Assembly (NCBI GenBank): GCA_017623295.1
Contig: JAGAPK010000044.1
Span: 1 to 49,843 of the forward strand
DNA length: 49,843 bases
Origin: Lachnospiraceae bacterium
GTDB lineage: Bacteria > Bacillota > Clostridia > Lachnospirales > Lachnospiraceae
Direction: 5' to 3'
Shown here: piece after piece, positions 8,655-17,854 of the stretch
How positions within the stretch are numbered: the first letter of the stretch is position 1
Layout of the letters: the number at the start of each line of letters is the position of its first letter
Made by a program: the position numbers and the translations under genes
Notes under the pieces: generated by a model
Told to the model about the DNA's origin: nothing
What the model saw: only the letters and a program-made list of their open reading frames with translations
The model's database searches: none

Positions 8655-9881
8655 ATGAAAATTTATGAAGAATTGCAGGCAAGAGGACTTCTTGCACAGT
8701 TAACAGATGCAGATGAAATCAGAGATTTAATCAATAACGGAAAGGCGACCTTTTATATTGGTTTTGACCCGACTGCAGACAGCCTTCATGTAGGTCATTT
8801 TATGGCACTTTGCTTAATGAAGAGATTACAGGAGGCAGGCAACAAACCGATTGCTTTGATTGGTGGAGGCACTGCTATGATTGGTGATCCATCCGGTAGA
8901 AGCGATATGCGTACCATGATGACAAAAGAAACTATTGCACACAACTGCGAATGTTTCAAAAAGCAGATGAGCCGTTTTATTGACTTTTCAGAAGGAAAAG
9001 CAATGATGGTAAACAACGCAGACTGGCTGAGTGGTTTGAACTATATTGAATTTATTCGTGATGTTGGAGCTCATTTCAGTGTTAATCGTATGTTAACTGC
9101 AGAGTGTTACAAGCAAAGAATGGAAAAAGGTTTAAGCTTCTTAGAGTTTAACTATATGATTATGCAGAGTTACGATTTCCTTGAATTATTCCAGAGATAC
9201 GGATGCAACATGCAGTTTGGTGGTGATGACCAGTGGAGCAATATGCTTGGTGGTACAGAACTTATCCGTCGTAAACTTGGTAAAGATGCTTATGCTATGA
9301 CTATAACATTACTTCTGAATTCAGAAGGTAAGAAGATGGGTAAAACACAGAAAGGTGCCGTTTGGCTTGACCCGAACAAAACTTCCCCGTTTGAATTTTA
9401 CCAGTACTGGCGTAATGTAGCCGATGCAGATGTACTGAAATGCTTAAGAATGTTAACATTCCTTCCGCTTGAGCAAATTGATGAGATGGACAAATGGGAA
9501 GGCAGCCAGTTAAATCAGGCAAAAGAGATTCTGGCTTATGAACTGACCAATCTGGTGCATGGTGAAGAAGAAGCTGAGAAAGCAAAAGAAGCATCCAAAG
9601 CACTTTTTGCCGGAAGCGGAAGTTCTGAAAATATGCCAACGGCAACACTTACTGATGATAAATTCATGGATGGCAAAATCGATATTCTTGGTATCTTAGT
9701 AGCCGCCGGTATGGCAACATCCCGTTCCGAAGCACGTCGTGCGGTAGAACAGGGGGGTGTTACTGTGAAAGGTGAGAAAGAAGCAGATGTAAAGAAATGC
9801 TACACCAAAGATGAAATTGCAGCAGAAGAATTTATTGTGAAAAAAGGTAAAAAGAGCTTTAAGAAAATCGTTGTAGAATAG
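8655..9881 (+). CDS. tyrS: Tyrosyl-tRNA synthetase
   Basis: A 408-aa class I aminoacyl-tRNA synthetase that charges tRNA-Tyr with tyrosine in the cytoplasm. The HIGH motif is HVGH (45-48), and the KMSKS loop reads KMGKT (227-231), a form normal in bacterial TyrRS. QFGGDDQW (187-194) is the tyrosine/tRNA pocket. The C-terminal 60 residues form an S4 RNA-binding domain. Length is typical. AAGGA 8-10 bases upstream supports the start. The specifier codon UAC of the T-box leader matches the enzyme's amino acid. An aldolase gene follows after 16 bases and should share this control. Confidence 0.98.
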   Translation: MKIYEELQARGLLAQLTDADEIRDLINNGKATFYIGFDPTADSLHVGHFMALCLMKRLQEAGNKPIALIGGGTAMIGDPSGRSDMRTMMTKETIAHNCECFKKQMSRFIDFSEGKAMMVNNADWLSGLNYIEFIRDVGAHFSVNRMLTAECYKQRMEKGLSFLEFNYMIMQSYDFLELFQRYGCNMQFGGDDQWSNMLGGTELIRRKLGKDAYAMTITLLLNSEGKKMGKTQKGAVWLDPNKTSPFEFYQYWRNVADADVLKCLRMLTFLPLEQIDEMDKWEGSQLNQAKEILAYELTNLVHGEEEAEKAKEASKALFAGSGSSENMPTATLTDDKFMDGKIDILGILVAAGMATSRSEARRAVEQGGVTVKGEKEADVKKCYTKDEIAAEEFIVKKGKKSFKKIVVE

Positions 9882-9897
9882 GACAGGAGAGAAAAGT

Positions 9898-10875
9898 ATG
9901 GGAAACAAAGAAAGAACACTTATGTCATATACACCGGACATTAAAGTATTAGATTGCACACTGAGAGATGGTGGTCTGGTAAATGATTTTTATTTTACGG
10001 ATGAATTTGTAAAAGACTTATATCAGGCAAATATAAAAGCCGGTGTTGATTATATGGAGTTTGGCTACAAAGCATCGAAAGATATGTTTGATGTTAATAA
10101 ATTCGGAAAATGGAAATTTTGTAATGACAAAGATATCCGTGAAATTGTTGGCGATAATAAAACAGATATGAAAATTTCTGTTATGGCAGACGTAGGACGT
10201 TGTGATTTCCGTAAAGATATTCTGAACAAGAAGGACAGTCCAATTGATTTGGTTCGTGTAGCAACTTACATCAATACAATTCCGGCAGCCATCGAAATGA
10301 TTGAAGATTGTACGAAGAAAGGCTATGAAACAACCGTTAATATTATGGCGATATCGAAATCCAATGATGTAGATATTGATGCGGCATTGGAAATGCTTTG
10401 TAAGAGTAGCGTTGGTTGCGTGTATCTGGTAGACAGTTATGGTTCTTTATATCCGGAACAGGTCAGAAGACTTTCTGACAAATATCTGGAGGTAGCAGAT
10501 AAATATGGTAAAAAAGTAGGTATTCATGCACACAATAATCAGCAGCTTGCTTTTGCCAATACGATTGAAGCAGTTACCAGAGGGGTAAGTTATCTGGATG
10601 CAACTGTAAGCAGTCTGGGACGTGGATGTGGCAACTGTCCGAGTGAATTATTACTTGGTTTCTTAAAGAATCCAAAATACAGAATTAATCCATTGTTACA
10701 ATTTATTGAACAGCACATTGTTCCAATGAAAGAAGATGGTGTAGAATGGGGATATGATGTACCATATCTGTTAACCGGTATTTTGAATCAGCATCCTAAG
10801 ACAGCGATTCAGTTCATGAAAGAGAAGAGAAAAGATTATCATGATTTCTATTTAGAACTGCTGGATAATTTCTAA
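9898..10875 (+). CDS. DRE-TIM metallolyase (HMGL-like aldolase), substrate unknown
   Basis: A 325-aa TIM-barrel protein of the homocitrate synthase/4-hydroxy-2-oxovalerate aldolase type. It carries the signature TLRDGG (21-26) at the first strand and a metal-binding HAHNN (211-215). The glycine-rich SLGRGCGNCPSE (240-251) matches the late loop of the family. It lacks the long C-terminal regulatory domain of isopropylmalate synthases, so it is a short aldolase-type enzyme of unassigned substrate. AGGAGAG 7-10 bases upstream supports ATG 9898; ATG 9925 is an alternative. It lies 16 bases after tyrS with no terminator between, so the Tyr T-box should control both. A link to aromatic or tyrosine metabolism is inference only. 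Confidence 0.85.
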   Translation: MGNKERTLMSYTPDIKVLDCTLRDGGLVNDFYFTDEFVKDLYQANIKAGVDYMEFGYKASKDMFDVNKFGKWKFCNDKDIREIVGDNKTDMKISVMADVGRCDFRKDILNKKDSPIDLVRVATYINTIPAAIEMIEDCTKKGYETTVNIMAISKSNDVDIDAALEMLCKSSVGCVYLVDSYGSLYPEQVRRLSDKYLEVADKYGKKVGIHAHNNQQLAFANTIEAVTRGVSYLDATVSSLGRGCGNCPSELLLGFLKNPKYRINPLLQFIEQHIVPMKEDGVEWGYDVPYLLTGILNQHPKTAIQFMKEKRKDYHDFYLELLDNF

Positions 10876-10886
10876 AACTCAAAAAG

Positions 10887-10920
10887 AACGGGTATTTCCG
10901 ATTGCGGAGATACCCGTTTT
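10887..10920. terminator. Bidirectional terminator between the aldolase gene and aroC
   Basis: A 14-bp stem pairs AACGGGTATTTCCG (10887-10900) with CGGAGATACCCGTT (10905-10918) with one mismatch and a 4-base loop. Runs of T on the plus strand and AAAAAG on the upstream side let it serve both converging operons. Confidence 0.88.
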
Positions 10921-10971
10921 GTATTGATATTGTCTTATGAAAGTGATACTTATGTGCCTTGCTTCTGGTAT

Positions 10972-12075
10972 TTATTTATTTTTATAGACTTTTGAAAGGT
11001 TTTCCATGCGTGAACTCATATTTACCAGAAGAGAATCCAGTATGGTAATAGCTGTCATTGCTTCCACAACAACAACCGCTCTTGGTACAACAACCGGGTC
11101 GTGTCTGCCTTTGATAGATACCTCGATGTTTTCGCCCTGTTTATTGACCGTCTGTTGTGGACTGAAAATAGAAGGAGTCGGTTTTACGTGGGCGCGCAAC
11201 AAAATAGTAGAACCATCACTGATGCCGCCTAAAATACCACCGGCATGATTGGTTACTTTTGTTACATTACCATCCTTTATGGTAAAAGCATCGTTATTTT
11301 CAGAACCTCTGCGAGAAGCCACTTGAGTGCCATCACCAATTTCTACGGCTTTGACAGCTCCGATAGACATAATAGCTTTGGAGAGATTAGCATCCAGTTT
11401 GTCAAAGACCGGTTCACCGATTCCGGCAGGACATCCTTCAATTTTACATTCGATTACACCGCCGGCAGAATCATAATTTTTCATACAATCCTCTAAATAG
11501 GCCTCTGCCTTTTTGGAAGCTTCATAATCAGGCATACAGGTTGGTGTTTCGGCAAGTGCTTGAAAATCGAATTTTGTATCATCAATGGCTATCGGGCCAA
11601 TAGAGCGAGTATAAGCGGTTAACTTAATGCCAAGTGTTTCCAGGATTTTAGAAGCAATTGCACCGGCAGCTACACGCCCGATGGTTTCTCTGGCAGAAGA
11701 ACGTCCACCACCGCGATAGTCGCGGAATCCGTATTTTGCATCAAAAGTATAGTCGGCATGGCCGGGACGGTAGTAATTTGCAATTTCACTGTAATCTGCG
11801 GAACGCTGAGAAGTATTGTGCACAATTAATGAAATTGGGGTTCCGGTTGTTTTTCCTTCAAAAACACCAGATAAAATTTCAACCTCATCAGCTTCCTTTC
11901 TTGGTGTGGAAATTTTGGTTTTGCCGGGTTTACGTCTGTCCAAGAAAACCTGAATGTCTGCTTCACAAAGAGGCAGACCGGCAGGACAGCCATCAATGAC
12001 AACACCAAGTGCCTTTCCATGAGATTCTCCCCATGTTGTGATTTGAAAAAGTTTACCGTAAGATGAACCAGCCAT
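10972..12075 (-). CDS. aroC: Chorismate synthase
   Basis: A 367-aa enzyme converting 5-enolpyruvylshikimate-3-phosphate to chorismate, the last step of the shikimate pathway, using reduced FMN. The N-terminal signature GESHGKALG (17-25), the block YRGGGRSSARET with its conserved arginines, and RRGSENNDAF are all present. Length is normal. Minus-strand AAAGGAAT about 8 bases before the ATG supports the start. It is a single-gene unit with its own promoter, converging on the tyrS operon. Chorismate feeds Tyr, Phe and Trp, so the neighbourhood is partly aromatic, but no other aro gene is in the window. Confidence 0.97.
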   Translation of the reverse strand: MAGSSYGKLFQITTWGESHGKALGVVIDGCPAGLPLCEADIQVFLDRRKPGKTKISTPRKEADEVEILSGVFEGKTTGTPISLIVHNTSQRSADYSEIANYYRPGHADYTFDAKYGFRDYRGGGRSSARETIGRVAAGAIASKILETLGIKLTAYTRSIGPIAIDDTKFDFQALAETPTCMPDYEASKKAEAYLEDCMKNYDSAGGVIECKIEGCPAGIGEPVFDKLDANLSKAIMSIGAVKAVEIGDGTQVASRRGSENNDAFTIKDGNVTKVTNHAGGILGGISDGSTILLRAHVKPTPSIFSPQQTVNKQGENIEVSIKGRHDPVVVPRAVVVVEAMTAITILDSLLVNMSSRMENLSKVYKNK

Positions 12076-12138
12076 ATTATAAATTCCTTTCCCTAATTCT
12101 TTCGCAAGTAAATTCCTTACAAATGTGTTTCGGGTAAA

Positions 12139-12167
12139 AGTATACCATAATTTTACGGATATGGAAA
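12139..12167 (-). promoter_or_regulatory. Promoter of aroC
   Basis: On the minus strand TTTCCA (12167-12162) and TATACT (12144-12139) are separated by 17 bases. Transcription would begin about 60 bases before the aroC start codon. Confidence 0.6.
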
Positions 12168-12216
12168 GAAAAGTGTATTTTACGTGATTTTTTTGAGATT
12201 TACATAATAAAAAGTA

Positions 12217-12244
12217 TGTACAAATGAAAATTATATGCTATGAT
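12217..12244 (+). promoter_or_regulatory. Candidate promoter of the VanY-type gene
   Basis: TGTACA (12217-12222), a 16-base spacer and TATGAT (12239-12244) precede the plus-strand gene at 12324. The region is divergent from aroC and AT-rich, so the call is moderate. Confidence 0.45.
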
Positions 12245-12323
12245 ATAAATTAGGTTTTTATGTTTTGAAAATATCAAAAGAGCGATAAAAGTGTACAGGG
12301 AATAGAGATAAACGGAGAAGAGA

Positions 12324-13385
12324 ATGAAAAGAACATTTCGGGAAAAGGTCATGTTTAAATGCATGGGTATTGCCAAAAAACATAAGCTGTTGAAATATCC
12401 AAGTCTTTTAGTAATGGCAATTATGTTAGGTGGTTATTATGTATGCAGACATTTTGCAACAAACGGCAAACGTTATGCAGGAATTGCATTTGCCATGTTG
12501 TTTTTTATGTCCAGTTGTAGTTTCTCTTTTGCTGTATTTTCTCAGCAGAATGCTTTTATCAGTACACAGGAGACCTATAATGCCGTAGTAGAGGATTCAG
12601 ACGTTGCACTGGCAGTTGAAAAAGAAGTTTCGCCGGAAGACACTGCACTTTTGGAATTTGATGAAGAGGAAATTTTGAAGGAATATGAAACGGAAGAGGA
12701 TTTTACAAATGTAGATTCCTATACGCTGGATGATATTCTGGAGGATGAAGAAAACCATGCGGCTTATGAAGTACAGAGCGAAACAATAGAAGAAACCGGG
12801 GAAATTCCGGTGTTTGACAAAAATGACTGGCGACTTTTGTTAGTAAATAAACAGCATCCGATACCGGAGGATTATACTTTTACATTGGGAACAATTAAGG
12901 GAAGTATGCAGTGTGATGAAAGAATTATTTCGGATGTATTTGCGATGCTTCAGGCAGCAAAGAAGGATGGAGTAAATCTTGCAATCTGTTCGCCATATCG
13001 TGATTTGAACAGACAGGAAATCCTTTTTGACAGAAAAATCACGCTTTATATGGGACAAGGCTATTCTTATATGGAAGCCTATAAAACGGCATCCCAGACA
13101 GTTACTATACCGGGAGCAAGTGAACACCAGCTTGGACTTGCGTTAGATATTTTTTCAGATACATACACATCCTTAGACGAAGGCTTTGGTGATACAGAAG
13201 CCGGAAAATGGCTGGCAGAACACAGCTGTGAATATGGATTTGTTCTGCGCTATCCCAAAGGAAAAGAGTACATTACGAGTATTGAATATGAACCCTGGCA
13301 TTTCCGTTATGTAGGGAAAGAAGCTGCGACAATTATGACACAGGAGAATATTTGTCTGGAAGAGTTCTGGGACAAATATTTATAA
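12324..13385 (+). CDS. Membrane-anchored VanY-type D-Ala-D-Ala carboxypeptidase
   Basis: A 353-aa envelope protein. Two hydrophobic stretches (25-42 and 51-75) anchor it. An acidic, Glu/Asp-rich linker (88-165) follows, then an M15B peptidase domain (165-350). Zinc and catalytic motifs are SEHQLGLALD (266-275, with H268 and D275) and EYEPWHF (321-327, with E323 and H326). Such enzymes trim the terminal D-Ala from peptidoglycan stem peptides outside the membrane. No vancomycin-resistance cluster is nearby, so a housekeeping wall-remodelling role is more likely. A ribosome site (CGGAGAAGAG) precedes the ATG. tgt follows after 50 bases. Confidence 0.9.
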   Translation: MKRTFREKVMFKCMGIAKKHKLLKYPSLLVMAIMLGGYYVCRHFATNGKRYAGIAFAMLFFMSSCSFSFAVFSQQNAFISTQETYNAVVEDSDVALAVEKEVSPEDTALLEFDEEEILKEYETEEDFTNVDSYTLDDILEDEENHAAYEVQSETIEETGEIPVFDKNDWRLLLVNKQHPIPEDYTFTLGTIKGSMQCDERIISDVFAMLQAAKKDGVNLAICSPYRDLNRQEILFDRKITLYMGQGYSYMEAYKTASQTVTIPGASEHQLGLALDIFSDTYTSLDEGFGDTEAGKWLAEHSCEYGFVLRYPKGKEYITSIEYEPWHFRYVGKEAATIMTQENICLEEFWDKYL

Positions 13386-13435
13386 GATTTACAATAATAG
13401 AAAATAACTAGTGATAATAAATGGAGATGTAATTC

Positions 13436-14572
13436 ATGTATAAGGTTTTGAAACAGGAAGGAAGAGCGAAAAGGGGAGAACTTCAGACTGTTCATGGTGT
13501 GGTTCAGACACCGGTTTTCATGAATGTGGGAACGGTGGCCGCTATTAAAGGTGCTGTTTCTACTGAGGATTTGGAACAGATAGGAACCCAGATTGAATTA
13601 TCGAATACTTATCATTTGCATGTCAGACCGGGCGATAAGTTGATTAAAGAGTTTGGTGGTCTGCATAAATTTATGTCGTGGAATAAACCGATTCTGACGG
13701 ATTCCGGTGGTTTTCAGGTTTTCTCTCTGGCAGGACTCCGTAAAATCAAAGAAGAGGGCGTTTATTTTAATTCTCATGTGGATGGTCGTAAAATTTTCAT
13801 GGGACCGGAAGAAAGCATGCAGATACAGTCTAATTTGGGTTCTACGATTGCAATGGCATTTGATGAATGTCCATCCAGTGTGGCGGATAGAAGTTATGTG
13901 CAGAATTCTGTGGAACGTACAACACGTTGGCTGGAGCGATGCAAGAATGAAATGAATCGTTTGAATTCGTTAGAAGATACCATTAATCCGAATCAGATGT
14001 TGTTTGGTATCAATCAGGGAGCGATTTTTGATGATATCCGTATTGACCATGCCAAGAGAATTTCAGAGATGGATTTAGATGGATATGCGCTGGGCGGCCT
14101 TGCCGTTGGTGAAACGCATGAACAGATGTATCACATTATTGAAGAAACAGTACCGTATTTGCCGAAAGATAAGCCAACATATCTGATGGGAGTCGGACCA
14201 CCGGCGAATATATTAGAAGCAGTAGAACGTGGTGTTGATTTCTTTGATTGTGTTTATCCGACAAGAAATGGCCGACATGGTCATTTGTATACCAATCATG
14301 GCAAAATTAACTTATTTAATGCAAAATATGAACTTGATAGCAGACCAATAGAGGAAGGCTGTGGATGTCCGGTATGTCGCAGAGGCTATTCCAGAGCATA
14401 CATCAGACATTTACTCAAAGCAAAAGAAATGCTTGGTATGAGGTTCTGTGTACTGCATAATTTGTATTTCTATAATACGATGATGGCAGAAATCAGAGAT
14501 GCACTGGATGCAGGAAATTTTACAGCCTATAAGAAAGCCAAATTAGATGGTATGCAGGCAGGAGAATCATAA
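13436..14572 (+). CDS. tgt: tRNA-guanine transglycosylase
   Basis: A 378-aa enzyme exchanging guanine-34 for the queuosine precursor preQ1 (or queuine in salvagers) in GUN anticodon tRNAs. The motif TDSGGFQVFSL (88-98) carries the catalytic Asp. VDFFDCVYPTRNGRHG holds the nucleophile Asp, and the zinc site reads CGCPVC followed by a His about 28 residues on. Length is normal. Ribosome site TGGAGATG lies upstream. The tgt-yajC order is a widespread bacterial arrangement, but here yajC has its own promoter and secDF does not follow. Confidence 0.97.
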   Translation: MYKVLKQEGRAKRGELQTVHGVVQTPVFMNVGTVAAIKGAVSTEDLEQIGTQIELSNTYHLHVRPGDKLIKEFGGLHKFMSWNKPILTDSGGFQVFSLAGLRKIKEEGVYFNSHVDGRKIFMGPEESMQIQSNLGSTIAMAFDECPSSVADRSYVQNSVERTTRWLERCKNEMNRLNSLEDTINPNQMLFGINQGAIFDDIRIDHAKRISEMDLDGYALGGLAVGETHEQMYHIIEETVPYLPKDKPTYLMGVGPPANILEAVERGVDFFDCVYPTRNGRHGHLYTNHGKINLFNAKYELDSRPIEEGCGCPVCRRGYSRAYIRHLLKAKEMLGMRFCVLHNLYFYNTMMAEIRDALDAGNFTAYKKAKLDGMQAGES

Positions 14573-14588
14573 AAAGAATCTAAAATAC

Positions 14589-14617
14589 TTGTTTTCTTGT
14601 CCTAATTTGTGTATGAT
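14589..14617 (+). promoter_or_regulatory. Promoter of yajC
   Basis: TTGTTT (14589-14594), a 17-base spacer and TATGAT (14612-14617) lie 43 bases before the yajC start. Confidence 0.6.
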
Positions 14618-14659
14618 ATGCTTTAGGTTATTATGAAAGATAATGGAGGAAAAATAACT

Positions 14660-14971
14660 ATGGGAATTTTATTAACAGAAGACGCAGCAGCTGCTGGAAG
14701 TGGTATTATCATGATTGTTTACATTGTGCTTATTGTTGCATTTATGTATTTTGTGATGATTCGTCCTCAGAAGAAAGAGCAGAAGAGAATGGCAGCTATG
14801 CTTGCTGAACTCGCAGTAGGTGATTCTGTTTTAACAAACAGCGGATTTTACGGAATTGTCATTGATATTACAGATGATACAGTAATCATTGAATTTGGTA
14901 ATAACAAAAACTGTCGTATTCCGATGCAGAAATCTGCTATTGCACAGATTGAAAAGGCTGATGCAGAATAA
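14660..14971 (+). CDS. yajC: Preprotein translocase subunit YajC
   Basis: A 103-aa single-pass membrane protein and accessory subunit of the Sec translocase. One hydrophobic helix (about 13-33) is followed by the family hallmark IRPQKKEQKR and a small beta domain with GDSVLTNSGFYGIV. The start at 14660 is chosen because TGGAGGA (14644-14650) is well placed. An upstream in-frame ATG at 14633 would add nine residues (MKDNGGKIT) ahead of the helix and lacks a site. A strong terminator follows. Confidence 0.94.
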   Translation: MGILLTEDAAAAGSGIIMIVYIVLIVAFMYFVMIRPQKKEQKRMAAMLAELAVGDSVLTNSGFYGIVIDITDDTVIIEFGNNKNCRIPMQKSAIAQIEKADAE

Positions 14972-15010
14972 ATGAAATTAACCTTTGTAGAATTGTGAAG
15001 CGATTCTGGG

Positions 15011-15038
15011 AGCGCAAGCTGCGGAGCTTGCGCTTTTT
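15011..15038 (+). terminator. Terminator after yajC
   Basis: A 10-bp perfect stem pairs AGCGCAAGCT (15011-15020) with AGCTTGCGCT (15025-15034), loop GCGG, then TTTT. Its core GCGCAAGC also forms the serA terminator at 25094. Confidence 0.93.
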
Positions 15039-15056
15039 ATTCATGATAATAGAAAG

Positions 15057-15084
15057 TTCGAAAAATGTACTTTCCATATATAAA
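15057..15084 (+). promoter_or_regulatory. Weak candidate promoter of leuB
   Basis: TTCGAA (15057-15062), a 16-base spacer and TATAAA (15079-15084) lie between the yajC terminator and leuB. A 6-bp inverted repeat GAAAGT/ACTTTC (15052-15074) overlaps it and could be an operator. No leucine leader peptide or T-box is visible. Confidence 0.35.
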
Positions 15085-15108
15085 GACATAGAAAGGTAAG
15101 GAAGAAAA

Positions 15109-16191
15109 ATGGAATTAAATATTACATGTATTCCAGGAGATGGAATTGGACCTGAAATCGTAGCAGAAGCAAAAAAAGTTCTGGATGCCGTAGCAGCAAA
15201 ATACGGACATACTATGAATTATACAGACATTTTAATGGGTGGTGCTTCTATTGACGTACATGGCGTACCGTTAACAGAGGAAGCGATTGCCACTGCAAAA
15301 AGTGCAGATGCAGTGCTTATGGGTTCTATCGGTGGAGATACAACAACTTCGCCTTGGTATAAACTGGCACCGAATTTAAGACCGGAAGCAGGACTTCTTG
15401 CCTTGAGAAAAGCGCTGAACTTATTTGCGAATTTAAGACCGGCTTTATTATACGAAGAGTTAGCAGATGCTTGTCCACTTAAGAAAGAAATTTCAGCAGC
15501 TGGATTTGACATGATGATTATGAGAGAACTTACCGGTGGTCTTTATTTTGGTGAGCGTAAAACAGTAGAAGAAAATGGTGTGCTGAAAGCAACAGATACT
15601 TTAACCTACGATGAGAATGAAATTCGTCGAATTGCCATTAAAGGTTTTGATATCGCAATGAAGAGAAAGAAAAAAGTAACCAGCGTTGATAAAGCGAATG
15701 TACTGGATTCTTCCCGCTTATGGCGTAAAGTTGTAGAAGAAGTGGCAAAAGATTATCCGGAAGTTAGCTTGGAACATATGTTAGTGGATAACTGTGCAAT
15801 GCAGTTGGTAAAAGATCCGGCACAGTTTGATGTTATTTTAACAGAGAATATGTTTGGTGATATTTTATCGGATGAAGCAAGTATGGTAACTGGTTCCATC
15901 GGTATGCTTGCATCAGCATCCTTAAATGATACCAAGTTTGGTCTTTATGAGCCAAGTCATGGTTCTGCACCGGATATCGCAGGCAAAGATATTGCTAACC
16001 CGATTGCAACCGTTCTTTCAGCATCTATGATGCTTCGTTATAGCTTTGATTTGGACAAAGAAGCAGATGCAATTGATAATGCTGTAAAACAGGTATTGAA
16101 AGAAGGCTACCGTACCGGCGATATTATGTCAGAGGGATGTACACAGGTTGGCTGTAAACAAATGGGAGATTTACTCGCACAGAGAGTATAA
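15109..16191 (+). CDS. leuB: 3-isopropylmalate dehydrogenase
   Basis: A 360-aa NAD-dependent beta-decarboxylating dehydrogenase making 2-oxoisocaproate in leucine synthesis. The start PGDGIGPEI (9-17), substrate-binding arginines in the block [31 protein letters not shown], and the C-terminal NAD loop [14 protein letters not shown] are present. The substrate-loop leucines favour leuB over isocitrate dehydrogenase. AAGGTAAGGAAG lies upstream. leuA and leuCD are absent from the window. The gene is followed 21 bases later by a membrane glycosyltransferase, then ilvD and ilvB, which may be co-transcribed. Confidence 0.96.
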   Translation: MELNITCIPGDGIGPEIVAEAKKVLDAVAAKYGHTMNYTDILMGGASIDVHGVPLTEEAIATAKSADAVLMGSIGGDTTTSPWYKLAPNLRPEAGLLALRKALNLFANLRPALLYEELADACPLKKEISAAGFDMMIMRELTGGLYFGERKTVEENGVLKATDTLTYDENEIRRIAIKGFDIAMKRKKKVTSVDKANVLDSSRLWRKVVEEVAKDYPEVSLEHMLVDNCAMQLVKDPAQFDVILTENMFGDILSDEASMVTGSIGMLASASLNDTKFGLYEPSHGSAPDIAGKDIANPIATVLSASMMLRYSFDLDKEADAIDNAVKQVLKEGYRTGDIMSEGCTQVGCKQMGDLLAQRV

Positions 16192-16212
16192 TCAAATAAA
16201 AGGTACAATGTA

Positions 16213-17775
16213 ATGAAGAAGTTTTTACAGGAGAAGTGGAAAACAAAAGATATTGAATTTGGTGTATTTCTTCTTTTTCTTCTGGGAATGGCAATCTATT
16301 ATGGCTGGCGGCTTTTTGCATTAACTCCCTGGTATGATGAACTTTATACATATTATTATTTTGTAAGTAGAGGACCTGTTTATGCAGCAATTCATTGGCC
16401 GTTGCCGAACAATCATGTAGGCTATTCCGTATTGTCCGGAATTCTGGATTTATTTGGAAATTCCGCAATTGGTCTTAGAGGAGTATCATGGATAAGTAGT
16501 CTGATGAATATAGGTCTGTTGTTTGCCATTGGAAGAAAGTGTTTTCCGAAAGGTTTTGCACTGGTTCCGGTATTCCTTTTTAGCTCTATGGGATTAGTGA
16601 ATCAGCTGGCAGTGCAGGGAAGAGGTTATGCACTTGCAACTTGTCTTTATCTGACTGCGTTTTATGAACTGATACAGATTTGCAAAGAAGAAAAGAAAGA
16701 AAAAAGACATTATATCATTTTTGCGATTGCTTTAATCTGGGCGCTATATACGTTGCCGAGCAGTGTATATTTTGTCATACCGGTTTGTGTAATTGGTGGT
16801 ACGGTGCTTCTGATGCAGAAGAGAAAAAGTGAGTTTATAAGACTTTTTATAACCGCAGTTATCAGTGCTGTTTGTACCGTCGGACTTTATGCAATCATCT
16901 GGCTGGCGATTGGTTCCAACCTTTTGGCGAAAACGCCCGACAGTGCATGGTATGGACAAGGACATGTATCGATTATTTTGCATGCACCGTTTAAAGCGTT
17001 GCAGACCGGAATTGATTATATGCTGGCAACACCTTATATCCAGAGTGTGGCAAGAGAGGGCTATTTACAAAGCTTTGGTAACTGGATTAAGACCTTGTTG
17101 GAATATTATTACAGCGGATTATCTGTTCTGCTAATGGTCGTGCTGGTACTTGGTGTTGTAGCTGTAATCTGGAAAATGATTCGCTGTAAGGAAACCAGAG
17201 AAAAGGGTATTATAGAGTGGTTTCTGGTATTATCTTTTATCATGACACCGCTTATGCTTATCATACAGGCATCACTTCCATATTATCGGGTATTTTCCTA
17301 TTTTGGAATTCCGGTAGCATTACTGATTACATGGCTGTTTGTACAGATGGTAGGTTTTAGTAAGAAGCCGGGACTTTCCTATGCCGTTGTACTTCTGACA
17401 GGGGCATTATGTGTGACTATTCTGGTGTTACCAGGCAGTAGAGTGCAGTACAGTGAAAGAGAAGCAGCAATTGAAGATGCTTTTTCTCATATGAGTCTGA
17501 ATGCAGGAGAACGTGTATGGGTGACCGATTGTGATCAGGAATACCTGATGAAATATCTGTATGGCATAGAAACAGTGCAATATGAACTGAATGAAGCGGA
17601 TTATGCTTTATTTGATAAGGTGCTTGTAACTGGGACAGAGAAATTTGAGCAGGTAGATTCCGCTGATGCATGGAAGTTTTATCTGACACCGGATGAGGTT
17701 TCCTTGGATGAGATAGAGAAAACAATGGATGTCTGTTATGAAAACGACAGATTTATCCTATATCAGAAAAAATAA
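16213..17775 (+). CDS. GT-C fold membrane glycosyltransferase (ArnT/PMT-like)
   Basis: A 520-aa polytopic membrane protein with about ten hydrophobic segments. The N-terminal extracytoplasmic loop carries PWYDELYTYYYF with the Asp-Glu pair (about 42-43) typical of GT-C enzymes that use polyprenyl-phosphate sugars. The C-terminal ~90 residues are soluble and outside. The acceptor and sugar cannot be read from sequence. It sits 21 bases after leuB and 79 bases before ilvD, an unexpected position inside a branched-chain amino acid cluster. A possible role is decorating a wall polymer or protein; alternatives include a related membrane protein with no transferase activity. Confidence 0.8.
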   Translation: MKKFLQEKWKTKDIEFGVFLLFLLGMAIYYGWRLFALTPWYDELYTYYYFVSRGPVYAAIHWPLPNNHVGYSVLSGILDLFGNSAIGLRGVSWISSLMNIGLLFAIGRKCFPKGFALVPVFLFSSMGLVNQLAVQGRGYALATCLYLTAFYELIQICKEEKKEKRHYIIFAIALIWALYTLPSSVYFVIPVCVIGGTVLLMQKRKSEFIRLFITAVISAVCTVGLYAIIWLAIGSNLLAKTPDSAWYGQGHVSIILHAPFKALQTGIDYMLATPYIQSVAREGYLQSFGNWIKTLLEYYYSGLSVLLMVVLVLGVVAVIWKMIRCKETREKGIIEWFLVLSFIMTPLMLIIQASLPYYRVFSYFGIPVALLITWLFVQMVGFSKKPGLSYAVVLLTGALCVTILVLPGSRVQYSEREAAIEDAFSHMSLNAGERVWVTDCDQEYLMKYLYGIETVQYELNEADYALFDKVLVTGTEKFEQVDSADAWKFYLTPDEVSLDEIEKTMDVCYENDRFILYQKK

Positions 17776-17854
17776 AAAGCTAAAATAGCAGCATAAATAT
17801 TGAAAATATAAATACAAAAATGTAAATATAGAAAACGCAAATGGAGGAATAACA

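Noticed and set aside
12324-13385. Vancomycin resistance gene vanY
   Set aside because: The enzyme family matches, but no vanHAX or vanRS genes are present; housekeeping carboxypeptidase is more likely.
14972-15108. Leucine attenuator or T-box before leuB
   Set aside because: No Leu-rich leader peptide, T-box motif or alternative stem; the hairpin present belongs to yajC termination.
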